Shown: positions 46,211 through 56,360 of the stretch, one piece after another
Position numbering within the stretch: the stretch's first letter is position 1
Layout of the letters: every line of letters begins with the position of its first letter
Source: Pseudomonadota bacterium
GTDB lineage: Bacteria > Pseudomonadota > Gammaproteobacteria > Xanthomonadales > Wenzhouxiangellaceae
Direction: 5' to 3'
DNA: 64,000 nucleotides
NCBI GenBank assembly: GCA_013285445.1
Contig: CP053448.1
Span: forward strand, 496,001 to 560,000
Notes under the pieces: generated by a model
What the model saw: only the letters and a program-made list of their open reading frames with translations
Database searches by the model: none
Told to the model about the DNA's origin: nothing
Translations under genes and position numbers: made by a program

Positions 46211-47339
46211 GCCCGACCAGCTCGAGTACCGCGCGCGCCGCATTTTCGCCGGCGCCGGCGGCCAGCCGGTCGCGGCATTCGGCGGCTGCCGATCGGTAGT
46301 GCTCGACACGTGCCGGATTCTCGAGCCAGGCCAGCGCCTCGGAGCCAAGACGGTCGGCTCGCGCCTCACGCTGCACGAACTCGGGCACCAGTCCGGTTCC
46401 GACCAGGATATTGGGCAGCGCGATATGGCGTGACCGGACCAATCGCAGCGTCTTGAGCAGACCGTAGGTGAGCGGCGCCAGCCGATAGAAGACCACCAGC
46501 GGGCACTCGAGCAGGAAGGCCTCCAGGGTGGCCGTTCCCGACGCGCTGACGGCGACTGCCGCGCGACTCAGGCCGTCGCGCGTTTCGCCGACGACCAGCC
46601 CGACATTTGCAGCCTGCAATCGTTCTCCTGCATGCTGGCTGACCAGATCGGCGTGCTCCGGGCGGGCAAGCAGCATGGTCATGGTCAGTTGAGGCTGCCG
46701 CCGGTGCAGCCACTCGGCGGTTTCGGTGAGCAGTTCGAGGTGACGGTCGATCTCGCCGCGGCGGCTGCCGGGCAGCAGCACGATCCGGTCGCGCTGGCGG
46801 CGGCCCGGCGACAGCTCTGCATCGACGATACGGTCGGCCAGCGGATGACCGACGAATCGGGTCGGCAGACCGTGCGGCATGAACAGCGCCGGTTCGAACG
46901 GAAACAGCGCCAGCAGCAGATCGACGGCGCGGGCGGTTCTGGCTGCGCGCCCGGGCCGCCATGCCCATACCGTCGGGGCGACGTAGTGGGCCGTTTTCAA
47001 CCCCTTGCGGCGCAGTTGACGTGCCAGGCGCAGATTGAAGTCCGGGGCATCGATGCCGACAAAGGCGTCGGGTTGCCAGGCGGCGATTCGCGCCGCAAAC
47101 GATCGTCTCAGGCGCATCAGCCTGGGCAGGTGACGGACGACTTCGGCCAGGCCCATGACGTTGAGGGCATCGAGGTCGAACCAGGCCTCAACGCCGGCTG
47201 CCTGCATTTCGGGCCCGGCAATGCCGGCCAGCCGGATCTCGGGATCGAGCAGGCGCAAGGCACGTGCCAGGTCGGCTCCGAGCTGGTCCCCGGACGCCTC
47301 ACCGGCACTCAGTACCAGCCGTATGCCGCGCTCAGTCAC
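46191..47339 (-). CDS. lpxB: Lipid-A-disaccharide synthase
   Basis: LpxB joins UDP-2,3-diacylglucosamine and lipid X to make the disaccharide of lipid A, as a peripheral inner-membrane glycosyltransferase (GT19). The 382 residues start [15 protein letters not shown] (about 11-25) and include [23 protein letters not shown] and [10 protein letters not shown], the family signatures in both Rossmann-like halves. [21 protein letters not shown] closes the donor site. The gap to lpxA is four bases. Confidence 0.96.
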   Translation of the reverse strand: MTERGIRLVLSAGEASGDQLGADLARALRLLDPEIRLAGIAGPEMQAAGVEAWFDLDALNVMGLAEVVRHLPRLMRLRRSFAARIAAWQPDAFVGIDAPDFNLRLARQLRRKGLKTAHYVAPTVWAWRPGRAARTARAVDLLLALFPFEPALFMPHGLPTRFVGHPLADRIVDAELSPGRRQRDRIVLLPGSRRGEIDRHLELLTETAEWLHRRQPQLTMTMLLARPEHADLVSQHAGERLQAANVGLVVGETRDGLSRAAVAVSASGTATLEAFLLECPLVVFYRLAPLTYGLLKTLRLVRSRHIALPNILVGTGLVPEFVQREARADRLGSEALAWLENPARVEHYRSAAAECRDRLAAGAGENAARAVLELVGHVADRP

Positions 47340-47343
47340 GGCA

Positions 47344-48114
47344 TCAGCGCAGCAGGCCGCGCTCGCTGGCCAGTGCCGATTCGATCATCGGAGCAATCTC
47401 GGGCTGCTCGGCCTGGCGCTGGCGCAGACGGTCAATGGCATCATCGCGGCTCAGTCCCAGCCGATACAGCGTGCGATAGGCTTCCCGGATATTGCGGATC
47501 TGTTGACTGGAAAAGCCGCGTCGCTTGAGCCCTTCGGCATTGATGCCGCGCGGGCGCGGCGGCTGTCCCGACACCATCACGTAGGCCGGAACGTCCTGGT
47601 TGACGCCGCCGTACATGCCCAGGAAGGCATGGGCGCCGATTCGGCAGAACTGATGTGCGCCGGAAAAACCGGCAAACACGACCCAGTCACCGACAATGAC
47701 GTGGCCGGCCAGCGTCGCGCCGTTGGCGAAGACAACGTGTGAGCCGACCTGGCAGTCGTGGGCGACGTGGCAGTAGGCCATCAGCCAGTTGTCGTTGCCC
47801 AGTCGGGTGACGCCACCGCCGTCGGGGGTGCCGCGGTTGATCGTGACGTATTCCCGGATGGTGTTGTTGCGGCCGATGTCAAGCGCCGTGGGTTCACCGG
47901 TGTATTTCTTGTCCTGGGGCGCCTCGCCGATCGAGGCGAACTGGTAGATCCGGCATCCCTCTCCGATGCGGGTGCGGCCACTGATGACCACATGCGGACC
48001 GATCCAGCAGTCATTGGCAATGCTCACTTCCGGGCCGATCAGGCTGTAGGCGCCGATGCTGACGCCCTGGCCCAGTTCAGCGCCGGACTCGACGATGGCC
48101 GTAGGGTGAATCAT
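47344..48114 (-). CDS. lpxA: UDP-N-acetylglucosamine acyltransferase
   Basis: LpxA adds the first 3-hydroxyacyl chain to UDP-GlcNAc, the first step of lipid A synthesis. The 256 residues form a left-handed beta-helix of hexapeptide repeats followed by a helical C-terminal domain. [21 protein letters not shown] (start) and [13 protein letters not shown] (about 73-85), [15 protein letters not shown] (catalytic His in the HVAHDC context, about 122-125) are intact. Overlaps fabZ at ATGA. Confidence 0.96.
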   Translation of the reverse strand: MIHPTAIVESGAELGQGVSIGAYSLIGPEVSIANDCWIGPHVVISGRTRIGEGCRIYQFASIGEAPQDKKYTGEPTALDIGRNNTIREYVTINRGTPDGGGVTRLGNDNWLMAYCHVAHDCQVGSHVVFANGATLAGHVIVGDWVVFAGFSGAHQFCRIGAHAFLGMYGGVNQDVPAYVMVSGQPPRPRGINAEGLKRRGFSSQQIRNIREAYRTLYRLGLSRDDAIDRLRQRQAEQPEIAPMIESALASERGLLR

Positions 48115-48578
48115 GAGGTCGGGTCAGGCCGCGCGGCACACAACAGCTCGGCGCTGGCGACGACCTGATTGTCGACCCGTGCGGTCGCCTCGTACAGCCC
48201 CATGTTGCGCATCAGGCGTTTCTGTGTGACTTCGAAGACCAACTGGTCGCCGGGCACGACCACGCGGTTGAAGCGCGCCTTGTCGATCTTGACCAGGTAG
48301 TAGAGCCGGTTGGGCTCGTTGCTGGCCCGACCGGCCAGGTGCGCCAGGCAGCCGGCCGCCTGGGCCATCGCTTCGAGCAGCAGCACACCGGGCATGACCG
48401 GGTGACCCGGAAAATGGCCCTGGAAAAACGGCTCATTGATAGTAACGTTCTTGAGCGCACGAATGCTCGGTGGATTGTCGAGCGAGTACTCGAGGACCCG
48501 ATCGACCAGCAAGAACGGGTAGCGGTGGGGCAGAAGATCGAGAATGCGTTCGATATCAATGTGATCGGCAGTGGTCAT
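48111..48578 (-). CDS. fabZ: 3-hydroxyacyl-ACP dehydratase
   Basis: FabZ dehydrates 3-hydroxyacyl-ACP in fatty acid synthesis and competes with LpxA and LpxD for the same acyl-ACP. The 155 residues form a hotdog fold with [14 protein letters not shown] (about 14-27) and the active-site helix region [23 protein letters not shown] (about 50-72; catalytic His in GHFPGHP and Glu in LLEAMAQ). It sits between lpxD and lpxA as in most gammaproteobacteria. Confidence 0.96.
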   Translation of the reverse strand: MTTADHIDIERILDLLPHRYPFLLVDRVLEYSLDNPPSIRALKNVTINEPFFQGHFPGHPVMPGVLLLEAMAQAAGCLAHLAGRASNEPNRLYYLVKIDKARFNRVVVPGDQLVFEVTQKRLMRNMGLYEATARVDNQVVASAELLCAARPDPTS

Positions 48579-48596
48579 GTCAGGGTTTCGGTCCGT

Positions 48597-49616
48597 TCAT
48601 TCTGATTGGTTTTTTTCCAGCCGACGCAGGCGTCGGACCCATTCATCGAGCTGTCCCAGCCTGACCAGAATCCGCTTCCAGCGCGCGTGCGGCCGGGCGG
48701 GAATGCCGGACCCGTATTCGCCGGGCCGGTCAATCGAGTCGAGTACCGTACTCATGGCGGTCACAATGACGTGGTCACAGATCGTCAGGTGCCCGCCGAT
48801 ACCGCAGGCCCCGGCGATCATGCAGTAGCGCCCGATCCGTGTCGACCCGGCAATGCCGACACAGCCGGCGATGGCGGTGTGGGCGCCGATTTGCACGTTA
48901 TGTGCGACCTGAACCTGGTTGTCGAGCCGCACATCGTCCTCGAGCACGGTATCGTCGATCGCGCCCCGGTCGATGGTGGTGTTGGCGCCGATTTCGCAGT
49001 CATCGCCGATAACGACGCGACCGATCTGCGGCACCTTGATCCAGCGGCCGGCATCCATGGCCAAGCCGAAGCCGTCAGCACCGATGACTGCGCCGGGGTG
49101 AACCAGCACGCGCTGGCCCAGGCGACAGTCGCGGCCGATGTAACAGCGGCCGACCAGGGTGGTGTCGGCCCCGATGACAACGCCCGCCTCGATGGCGCAT
49201 CCGGGACCGATGACGGCGCCCGCTCCGATCCGGCAACCTGCGGCCACGCTGGTCAGCGGGCCGATGGCTGCGCCCGGATCGACATCGGCCTGCGGATCGA
49301 TCGCCGCTGACGGGTGAATGCCTGCATCCGGCCGGCTTGATGGGTGCAAAAGGCCCGCAATGCGTGCCCAGGCGGCGTAGGGATTGTCGGCCAGCACGGC
49401 GTTGCCCGGCCAGCGCTCGGCCATGTCCTTGCCGATTACGATCGCTCCGGCCCGGCAGTTCCCGAGCTCGCCGGCATAGGCTGGATTGGCCAGAAAGCTG
49501 ATGTCGTCCGGACCGGCGCTGCTGATTGTGGCCAGCCCGCCAATACGGTGATCCGGATCCCCGCGCCAGGACAGCGAGACCCGCTCGGCCAGTTCCTTCA
49601 GTGTCATGGTCTGCAT
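48597..49616 (-). CDS. lpxD: UDP-3-O-acylglucosamine N-acyltransferase
   Basis: LpxD adds the N-linked acyl chain in lipid A synthesis. The 339 residues show an N-terminal uridine-binding domain (ISSAGPDDISFLANPAY), a left-handed beta-helix of hexapeptide repeats (about 100-290), the NTTIDRGAIDDTVL and QVAHNVQIG (catalytic His) segments, and a helical end. The start is uncertain between ATGs at 49616 and 49607; an ATG at 49652 would overlap the skp gene. None has a strong ribosome binding site, suggesting coupling to skp. Confidence 0.95.
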   Translation of the reverse strand: MQTMTLKELAERVSLSWRGDPDHRIGGLATISSAGPDDISFLANPAYAGELGNCRAGAIVIGKDMAERWPGNAVLADNPYAAWARIAGLLHPSSRPDAGIHPSAAIDPQADVDPGAAIGPLTSVAAGCRIGAGAVIGPGCAIEAGVVIGADTTLVGRCYIGRDCRLGQRVLVHPGAVIGADGFGLAMDAGRWIKVPQIGRVVIGDDCEIGANTTIDRGAIDDTVLEDDVRLDNQVQVAHNVQIGAHTAIAGCVGIAGSTRIGRYCMIAGACGIGGHLTICDHVIVTAMSTVLDSIDRPGEYGSGIPARPHARWKRILVRLGQLDEWVRRLRRLEKNQSE

Positions 49617-49632
49617 GGGCGGCGTCGCTCGT

Positions 49633-50217
49633 TCAGGGCTCTGACGGTTCATCGTCGGCGGATTGCTGCTGGAAGTCGGCTTCCAGCCATGCAAGGACCC
49701 GGTCGGTGATGTCAATCGAATCGGAGGCATAGGCCACCGGACTGTTGAGAATCAGGTCGTAGTCACCGGCCTCGGCAACCTGTCTGACGGCAACCTCGAT
49801 GGTTTCCTCGACCGCCTTCTTCTCGGCGTTGGTCCGGAAACGCAGTTCCTCCCTGAGATCCTCGCGGCGGCGTTCGATGGAGCGTCGCAGATTGCGAATC
49901 TCGCGTTCCATCTCGAATCGTTGTTCGGAATCGATGCTGCCGGCCTCGGCCAGGTCTGCCTCCATGCGCTGCAGCCGGGCCTCATCGGCAATCAGCGCTT
50001 CATTGCGTGGCCGGAACTCGCGGTCGAGCGTTTCGCGCGTGCGCGTGATCTGTGGCGCGCTTTCAAGCAGGCGCTTCCAGTCGACATAGCCGATGCGAAT
50101 CTCGTCGGCCAGTGCCGGCGCAACGGCCACGAGGGCCGCGAGCACGATGGCCAGCGCGCATCGAAGCCTGCTGGCGGTCACCGGCAGCTTGATACGTCGG
50201 CATTGCGGCAGCGGCAT
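49633..50217 (-). CDS. skp: OmpH/Skp-family periplasmic chaperone
   Basis: A 194-residue periplasmic protein that escorts unfolded outer-membrane proteins to the BAM complex. A basic start and signal peptide ending APALA (about residue 37) are followed by IRIGYVDWKRLLES, a long coiled coil rich in Arg and Glu (about 60-140) and a beta-strand tail. It sits between bamA and lpxD, the usual place. The N-terminal extension before the hydrophobic core is longer than in E. coli Skp. Confidence 0.92.
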   Translation of the reverse strand: MPLPQCRRIKLPVTASRLRCALAIVLAALVAVAPALADEIRIGYVDWKRLLESAPQITRTRETLDREFRPRNEALIADEARLQRMEADLAEAGSIDSEQRFEMEREIRNLRRSIERRREDLREELRFRTNAEKKAVEETIEVAVRQVAEAGDYDLILNSPVAYASDSIDITDRVLAWLEADFQQQSADDEPSEP

Positions 50218-50241
50218 GTTCTATCCAACTCGGCGGCAATC

Positions 50242-52671
50242 CTAGAATGTCTGCCCGAACGAGAACTGCAGCGACTGCGTGTCGTCGCCGTCGCGTTTCT
50301 TGATCGGTGCTGCGATGTTGATGATAATCGGCCCGACCGGGGCTTGCCAGGTCAGCGACAGGCCGGTCGAGGCGCGCAGCCGGTCGGTCTCGAAATCGTC
50401 ATAGTCGCGGAAGACGTTGCCGACGTCGAGAAACCAGGCCAGACGCGTGCCACTTGCTTCGACAAACGGCAGCGGGAAGGCCAGTTCGACGCCACCGATG
50501 ACCTTGAAATCCCCGCCCACGGAACGACAGAACTGGTCCTTGGGACCCAGCGTGTTGTCGTCGAATCCGCGAATATCGCGCACGCCGCCGCCGAAGAAGT
50601 GCTCATAGAACGGCAGGCCGGTATCGCTGGTCACGATCTCGTCGACCTGACAGTCGCCGCGAATGCGCTCCGGCTCGATTTCCTCGATTGCGATCTCGTC
50701 ATCGTAGTTGTCATAGGCATCGCCGTAGGCCACATCACCGCGCAGGCTGAAGGCCATGCGCTGACCAATCGGCCAGTACTTGCGAAAGCGGTAGTTGAGC
50801 CGGTAGTACTCGCGCGAGCTGCCCGGCACGGTGACGTCGGCGCGCAGACGATGCAGAGAGCCACGAGTGGGGTTGAGAAAATGATTGCGGCTGTCGCGCG
50901 ACCAGGTGCCGTCGACCTGGAACGTGGTCAGGCGTCGCTCGCTCGAGGACAGAAAACCGTCGCCGCTTTCATCCAGGGTAATGCCCAGCGGACGCGAGGC
51001 CGGAATCCGGATGACCAGCTCGCTGTCGGGATCATCGGGATCGATCGGTACCAGAGAGGCGGGCAGGTTGATGTCGACCTGCTGGGCCGACACGCCGAAG
51101 CCGATGAAGTCGATCTCGGAAACCGGGAAGCCGTAGTTGACGCCGGCGGCGGCCTGGCTGGTCGAGAACGACGAGATGTTGGCGCGGGCCTGGTCGAACT
51201 CGGTATAGCGCAGGAAGAAACCGCGCGAGACGCCATTGTCGGTGTAGTAGGGGTTGGTGTAGTTGATCGCGGCCTGTGTGATGATGTCGCTGTGGCTGAC
51301 CGAAAAGCCCACCCGGCGACCGGAGCCGAGGAAGTTGTCCTGCTGCACCGAAATCGAGGCGATCAGGCCCTGGATCTGGGAAAAGCCGAATCCGATCTGA
51401 AAGCTGCCCGAGGGCTGCTCCTCGACGCTGACGATAATGTCGACCTGGTCATCCCGGCCCTCGACCTGCGGGGTCTCGATATTGACGTTGTCAAAGTAGC
51501 CCAGGCGCTGAATGCGCAGTCGCGATCGGTCAATGGCCGACTGTGAAAACCAGGCGCCCTCGAACTGGCGCATCTCGCGGCGCAGGACCTCGTCTTTGGT
51601 CTGGGTGTTGCCCCGGAACTCGATGCGTCTGACGTAGACCCTTTTTCCGGGGTCGACAAAGAAATTGATCTCCGTTTCCAGGTTGTCGCGGTCGATCCGC
51701 GGCACCGGGTTGACGTTGGCGAATGCATAGCCGATATTGGCCAGTACCGCGGTGATATTGTCGACGCTTTGCTCCAGGTCCTTGCGCGAGAAGGTGTCGT
51801 TCGGCTCCACCATGATCAGCTGGCGCATGGATTCCTCGGGCAGAATCAGCTCGCCGGTCAGCTGCACCTCGCTGACGGTATAGACCTCGCCCTCACGAAT
51901 GTTGGCGGTGATGAAGATATCGCGCCGGTCCGTGCTGATCGACACCTGCGTGGATTCGATGGCGAAATCGAGATAGCCGCGGTCGAGGTAGTACGAACGC
52001 AGCTTTTCGAGGTCGCCTGAGAGCTTTTCGCGGGTGTACTGGGTGTGACCACGCCAGAAGAACAGACCGCGCTTGGTATCGGACTCGAAATCCGAGCGCA
52101 GCTCTTTCTCGCTGAAGCTTTCGTTGCCGACGATATTGATGTGGCGGATGCGTGCCTGCTTCCCTTCCTTGACCAGCAGGGTCAGGCCGACCCGGTTGCG
52201 CTCAAGTCGGTTGACGCCGCTCTGTACGTCGACGCCGTAGTAGCCGCGGCTGTAGTACTGACGAATCAGTTCCTGGCGAACCCGGTCCAGTTCCAGCTGA
52301 TTGAAGATCTCGCCTTCGGCGATGCCGATATCGGCCAGCGCCGGCATCAGATCCTCGGTCTGGATCTGACGGTTGCCGGCAATGCTGATTGACGCAATCG
52401 CCGGCCGCTCCTCGACCACGATGACCAGAACGTTGCCTTCCCGGGCCAGACGGACATCATCGAAAAAGCCGGTGCGGTACAGGTCGCGAATCGTGCTTCG
52501 CGCCAGGCCCGGCGTCAGCACGTCGCCGACCTCCACCGGGATGAAGCTGAAGACGTTCCCCTCCGATATTCTTTGCAGGCCATCGACGCGCATGTCTTCG
52601 ATGCGAAATTCGCTGGCCAGGACCGGAGCGGCGACGGCAAGCAGGATGAGCAACAGGCACAATCGTTTCAT
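50242..52671 (-). CDS. bamA: Outer-membrane protein assembly factor BamA
   Basis: BamA is the Omp85 core of the BAM complex. The 809 residues have a signal peptide (ending VLAS, about residue 20), five POTRA domains (about 22-425) and a 16-strand barrel. The DIRGFDDNTLGPKD segment (about residue 680-695) is the L6 loop motif (VRGF-type, with Ile for Val). The C-terminal FSFGQTF ends in Phe, the outer-membrane protein signature. Its partner BamD is at 26336. It follows rseP by 56 bases. Confidence 0.96.
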   Translation of the reverse strand: MKRLCLLLILLAVAAPVLASEFRIEDMRVDGLQRISEGNVFSFIPVEVGDVLTPGLARSTIRDLYRTGFFDDVRLAREGNVLVIVVEERPAIASISIAGNRQIQTEDLMPALADIGIAEGEIFNQLELDRVRQELIRQYYSRGYYGVDVQSGVNRLERNRVGLTLLVKEGKQARIRHINIVGNESFSEKELRSDFESDTKRGLFFWRGHTQYTREKLSGDLEKLRSYYLDRGYLDFAIESTQVSISTDRRDIFITANIREGEVYTVSEVQLTGELILPEESMRQLIMVEPNDTFSRKDLEQSVDNITAVLANIGYAFANVNPVPRIDRDNLETEINFFVDPGKRVYVRRIEFRGNTQTKDEVLRREMRQFEGAWFSQSAIDRSRLRIQRLGYFDNVNIETPQVEGRDDQVDIIVSVEEQPSGSFQIGFGFSQIQGLIASISVQQDNFLGSGRRVGFSVSHSDIITQAAINYTNPYYTDNGVSRGFFLRYTEFDQARANISSFSTSQAAAGVNYGFPVSEIDFIGFGVSAQQVDINLPASLVPIDPDDPDSELVIRIPASRPLGITLDESGDGFLSSSERRLTTFQVDGTWSRDSRNHFLNPTRGSLHRLRADVTVPGSSREYYRLNYRFRKYWPIGQRMAFSLRGDVAYGDAYDNYDDEIAIEEIEPERIRGDCQVDEIVTSDTGLPFYEHFFGGGVRDIRGFDDNTLGPKDQFCRSVGGDFKVIGGVELAFPLPFVEASGTRLAWFLDVGNVFRDYDDFETDRLRASTGLSLTWQAPVGPIIINIAAPIKKRDGDDTQSLQFSFGQTF

Positions 52672-52727
52672 TTCAACTCGGAATCACTTTGGATTTGTTG
52701 CGGCAATCGTCTTGGCGCTGCCGCAGT

Positions 52728-54098
52728 TTAGGTAAAAAGACGTAAGAGATCGTTAAACAGGGCGAGCCCCATCAGTCCGGCAACCAGCAGGATGCCGACA
52801 TACTGGCCGGCCATCAGCGTACGCTCGGAAACCGGCGATCCCTTGATGATCTCGACCAGGTAATACATCAGGTGACCACCATCGAGCAAGGGGATCGGCA
52901 GCAGGTTGATGATGGCCAGGGACAGACTGATCAGGCCCAGAAAGAACAGGAAGCGGGAAAAACCCAGCACTGCTGATGAGTGGGCCATCTGTGCAATCGT
53001 GATCGGCCCCGACAGATTGTTCAGACTCGCCTTGCCGGTGAGCATCCGGCCAAGAATGCCGAAAGTCGCTGCGGTCAGACGCCCGGTCTCGGAGACGGCT
53101 TCGCCGAGCGCCGTAGCGGGGTCGTGCCTGAGTACGGTGAAGGCCCGGGCCATCTGCTCCTGCAATGCCGGGTCGGGTGGCGGTGGACGGATGCCAATAA
53201 TCGGACGGCCCTCGTCAAGGCGCGGCGTGATCTCGACGATGCGCTCTGCGCCGTCGCGCACCAGGCGCAACTCAAGCGGCCGCAGCGAACCGTCCTCGGA
53301 CAGGCCGTATTGGGGGATCAGGTCGGCGACATCATCCCAATCAGTAACGGCCTGGCCGGCGATAGACACGATACGATCACCCGGGCGCAAACCGGCGACC
53401 TCGGCCGCCGACCCGGTCGTAATCTCGCCGATCTCCGGCGGCAGCTCCGGCCGCCAGGGCTGCAGGCCAATGGCGGACAGGGCGCGTTCCTCGCTGAACG
53501 TCGGTCCCAACCGATCAAGCTCGAGCGTGACCGTTCGGCGCCGGCCGTCGAGCTGCTCGACCACAATGTCGACCGGTTCGCGATCCAGTGCCGGGGGGAT
53601 CAGGCCGAGAAGCGCATGCGTCCACGTCTGCGTTCGCCGCTCGCCGATCCGAACGATCAGGTCGTCGCGTGACAATCCGGCCTCGGCGGCCAGGCCCTCG
53701 GTCGTGCCGATTACGGGGCGGGTTTCAGGCACGCCGATAACGAACATCAGCCAGAAGGCAAGGACCGCGAAGATCAGGTTGAAGGCCGGTCCGGCGGCCA
53801 CAATGGCCATACGCTGGCCGACCGGTTTTCGATTGAAGGCCGCGTGCTGCTCGGCGGCCGGCACCGGACCCTCGTGCTCGTCGAGCATCTTGACGTAGCC
53901 ACCCAGCGGGAATGCCGCGATCCGGAATTCGGTGCCGCTGCGCCCGGTACGCGAGTAAAGTGGGGGGCCAAAACCAATGGAAAAGCGCAGGACGCGCACG
54001 CCGCAGCGCCGGGCCACCCAGAAATGCCCGAACTCGTGGAACGTGATCAGCACGCCCAGCGCCACGATGAGCCAAATGACCGGTCCAAAAAAATCCAC
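52728..54098 (-). CDS. rseP: Site-2 protease RseP
   Basis: RseP is the intramembrane zinc protease that releases sigma-E by cutting RseA after DegS. The 456 residues have HEFGH (about 21-25, zinc and catalytic residues) in the first helix, two tandem PDZ domains (about 115-300), and the late LLPIPLLDGGHL motif (about 395-407; third zinc ligand Asp). The C-terminal helix follows. Upstream is cdsA, where relatives have dxr in between. Confidence 0.95.
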   Translation of the reverse strand: MDFFGPVIWLIVALGVLITFHEFGHFWVARRCGVRVLRFSIGFGPPLYSRTGRSGTEFRIAAFPLGGYVKMLDEHEGPVPAAEQHAAFNRKPVGQRMAIVAAGPAFNLIFAVLAFWLMFVIGVPETRPVIGTTEGLAAEAGLSRDDLIVRIGERRTQTWTHALLGLIPPALDREPVDIVVEQLDGRRRTVTLELDRLGPTFSEERALSAIGLQPWRPELPPEIGEITTGSAAEVAGLRPGDRIVSIAGQAVTDWDDVADLIPQYGLSEDGSLRPLELRLVRDGAERIVEITPRLDEGRPIIGIRPPPPDPALQEQMARAFTVLRHDPATALGEAVSETGRLTAATFGILGRMLTGKASLNNLSGPITIAQMAHSSAVLGFSRFLFFLGLISLSLAIINLLPIPLLDGGHLMYYLVEIIKGSPVSERTLMAGQYVGILLVAGLMGLALFNDLLRLFT

Positions 54099-54189
54099 GC
54101 CTTAAGTTCCTTGCGATCCTGTTGTGCCTGACCGGTTCCGGCCGGGCGCTCAAAGCCGCTATTGTATCGATTGTGACTGCCGGCTGTTG

Positions 54190-55008
54190 TCAGACCGCCG
54201 GGCCGAGGCTGATGATGGCGAGCACGTAGAAGGGCAGCGCAGCCGACAGGCTGTCGAAGCGGTCCAGTACACCGCCATGGCCGGGCAGCAAGGCGGACGT
54301 GTCCTTTAGATTGCGCTGCCGCTTGAGCAGGCTGATAAACAGATCCCCGCCGATCGAGATCAGCGCCAGCAGCACGGCCAGTGGCGCCGCAGCCAGGACA
54401 CCGAACGGTTCGATCGGCAGCAGCACGAGGATCGGCGGCGTGAGCACTCCGGCGCTGGCCAGCCCGCCGAATGCGCCGGCTCGGGTCTTGCCCGGGCTGA
54501 TGCGAGGCGCCAGACGCGTTCGGCCGAAGTGGCGACCGAAGAAGTAGGCGCCGATATCAGCGGCGGCAATGATGACGATGAGCAGCACCACCAGCCAGGG
54601 CGAGCGTGCCTGAAGCCAGCTCAGGGCCAGCCATGCGGTCAGCAGTATGACGGCCAGGGTGAGTGATTTGACGATCACTGCAGCCGGCCGTCCCAAGCCG
54701 CCCATGGCAGGCCGTGCCAGCCAGGCCAGGCAGAACAGCCAGACCAGAGCGGCAGACAGCATCGGCCAGACCGGATCGCTCCACTGCGGCCAGCGCATCA
54801 ATGCAAACGCCGCCGCCAGCAGGAGCGCGGCATAGAGGCCGCGCGTTGCTGCCCGATCCAGGCCGGCCAGGCGCGCCGCTTCCCAGCCGCCGAGGCCGGC
54901 CAGCAGCAGCCCGGCCAGCAGCGCGAACGCAGTCGGCGGCAGCAGGAAAACGGCGCACAGGCCGACAGCGGCCATGATCGCGGCTGTGCGTATCCGGGTT
55001 CTAAGCAC
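54190..55008 (-). CDS. cdsA: Phosphatidate cytidylyltransferase
   Basis: CdsA makes CDP-diacylglycerol, the precursor of all phospholipids, in the inner membrane. The 272 residues have about eight hydrophobic helices and end with the CTP-transferase signature: SIGGDLFISLLKRQRNLKDTSALLPGHGGVLDRFDS (about 222-257). The start chosen is GTG at 55008, which overlaps the end of uppS by eight bases; no ATG is better placed. The segment after the gene, up to the rseP start (92 bases), is empty. Confidence 0.94.
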   Translation of the reverse strand: MLRTRIRTAAIMAAVGLCAVFLLPPTAFALLAGLLLAGLGGWEAARLAGLDRAATRGLYAALLLAAAFALMRWPQWSDPVWPMLSAALVWLFCLAWLARPAMGGLGRPAAVIVKSLTLAVILLTAWLALSWLQARSPWLVVLLIVIIAAADIGAYFFGRHFGRTRLAPRISPGKTRAGAFGGLASAGVLTPPILVLLPIEPFGVLAAAPLAVLLALISIGGDLFISLLKRQRNLKDTSALLPGHGGVLDRFDSLSAALPFYVLAIISLGPAV

Positions 55009-55729
55009 GTCTGGCCCGGCCGAGTCCGCCGAAGCGGCGCTCGCGAGCCGAGAAGGCGTCCAGGGCGGCCTCGAGGTGGCTATCGTCAAAGTCGGGCCAC
55101 AGCACGCCAGTAAAATAGAGCTCGGTGTAGGCCAGCTGCCACAGCAGAAAGTTGGACAGGCGCATCTCGCCGCCGGTGCGGATGAGCAAATCCGGCGGCG
55201 GCAGATCACCGAGGGCCAGGGTGCGGGTAAAACGCTCGGTTGTGATGTCCCCGGGCGCGAGCCGTCCAACGCGGACCTGTTCGGCCAGTCGCCGCGCCGC
55301 CGCGGTGATATCAGCCTGACCACCGTAGTTCACGGCCACGTTGAGCAACAGACGCTGGTTGCCGGCCGTGCGCTTTTCGGCGCGCTTCATGCCGTCCTGA
55401 AGGGGCTTGCTGAAGGCGCTGCGATCACCGATGAAACGCAGTCTGACGCCGTGCTCGTCGAGCTTCCGGACCTCGCGGTTGAGCGCCTTGAAAAACAGTT
55501 CGAGCAGCTGTCGTACTTCGCTGCGCGGGCGGTTCCAGTTCTCGCTCGAAAAGGCATAGACGGTCAGCGCCGGGATGTCGCGTTTCATGACCGCCTCGAT
55601 CGTGCGCTTGAGTGCTTCGCTTCCCGCCTGGTGGCCCTGGGTTCTGGGCTTGCCGCGTCCGCGTGCCCAGCGCCCGTTGCCATCCATCACGATGGCGATA
55701 TGCTGTGGTAGGGAGAACGCGTCGGCCAA
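55001..55729 (-). CDS. uppS: Undecaprenyl diphosphate synthase (di-trans,poly-cis)
   Basis: UppS extends farnesyl diphosphate with isopentenyl diphosphate to the C55 lipid carrier used for peptidoglycan and LPS. The 242 residues begin HIAIVMDGNGRWA (about 10-22; catalytic Asp16) and contain TVYAFSSENWNRP (about 57-69), PPPDLLIRTGGEMRLSNFLLWQ (about 184-205) and the ELYF segment. It is two bases from frr and overlaps cdsA. Confidence 0.96.
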   Translation of the reverse strand: MADAFSLPQHIAIVMDGNGRWARGRGKPRTQGHQAGSEALKRTIEAVMKRDIPALTVYAFSSENWNRPRSEVRQLLELFFKALNREVRKLDEHGVRLRFIGDRSAFSKPLQDGMKRAEKRTAGNQRLLLNVAVNYGGQADITAAARRLAEQVRVGRLAPGDITTERFTRTLALGDLPPPDLLIRTGGEMRLSNFLLWQLAYTELYFTGVLWPDFDDSHLEAALDAFSARERRFGGLGRARRA

Positions 55730-55731
55730 GG

Positions 55732-56289
55732 TCAGATTTCCATCAGCTCCCGTTCCTTGACGGCAACCAGTTCATCGACCCTGGTGACGTACTGATCGGT
55801 CAGCTCCTGAATGATCGTCTCGCCCCGGTGGGCGTCATCTTCGGTCAGGTCCTTGTCCTTGAGCAGGTCCTTGAGCTGATGATTGGCGTCGCGCCGGATA
55901 TTACGGATGGCGATCTTGGCCTGCTCGCCTTCGGCATGCACGACCTTGGCCAGTTCTGCGCGTCGCTCTTCGGTCAGCGCCGGCAGCGGAACACGAATGT
56001 TCACTCCGGCGGTCGCCGGGTTGAGTCCGAGGTCGGAGGTCATGATGGCCTTTTCGATCTTGCCGACCATCGATTTGTCAAACGGCACGACGCTCAGCGT
56101 CCGGGCGTCCTCTGCACTGATGCTCGCCGCCTGGTTCAGCGGCACTTCCGAACCGTAGTAGTCGACCGTGACGTGTTCGAGCAGGCTGGGGTGGGCACGT
56201 CCGGTGCGGATCTTGGCCAGTTCCGCCTTGAGCGCGGCGATGCTTTTTGCCATGCGCTGTTCGGTCTCTTTACGGATTTCATTGAGCAT
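55732..56289 (-). CDS. frr: Ribosome recycling factor
   Basis: RRF splits the post-termination ribosome together with EF-G. The 185 residues match the family length and show the [13 protein letters not shown] region (about 28-40), the domain II segment (about 31-104), and the C-terminal helix with [18 protein letters not shown] (about 128-145). Its start is 71 bases after the pyrH stop. Confidence 0.97.
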   Translation of the reverse strand: MLNEIRKETEQRMAKSIAALKAELAKIRTGRAHPSLLEHVTVDYYGSEVPLNQAASISAEDARTLSVVPFDKSMVGKIEKAIMTSDLGLNPATAGVNIRVPLPALTEERRAELAKVVHAEGEQAKIAIRNIRRDANHQLKDLLKDKDLTEDDAHRGETIIQELTDQYVTRVDELVAVKERELMEI

Positions 56290-56360
56290 GGTTCACCTCG
56301 TTGTTCAACGCCGTGATCGTGTTGCAATCGACCGCAGATTCTAACGCCTTGCCGAAGCCC

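Noticed and set aside
49663..51546. 627-codon frame antisense to bamA and skp
   Set aside because: Both real genes are conserved; the antisense frame shows no domain.
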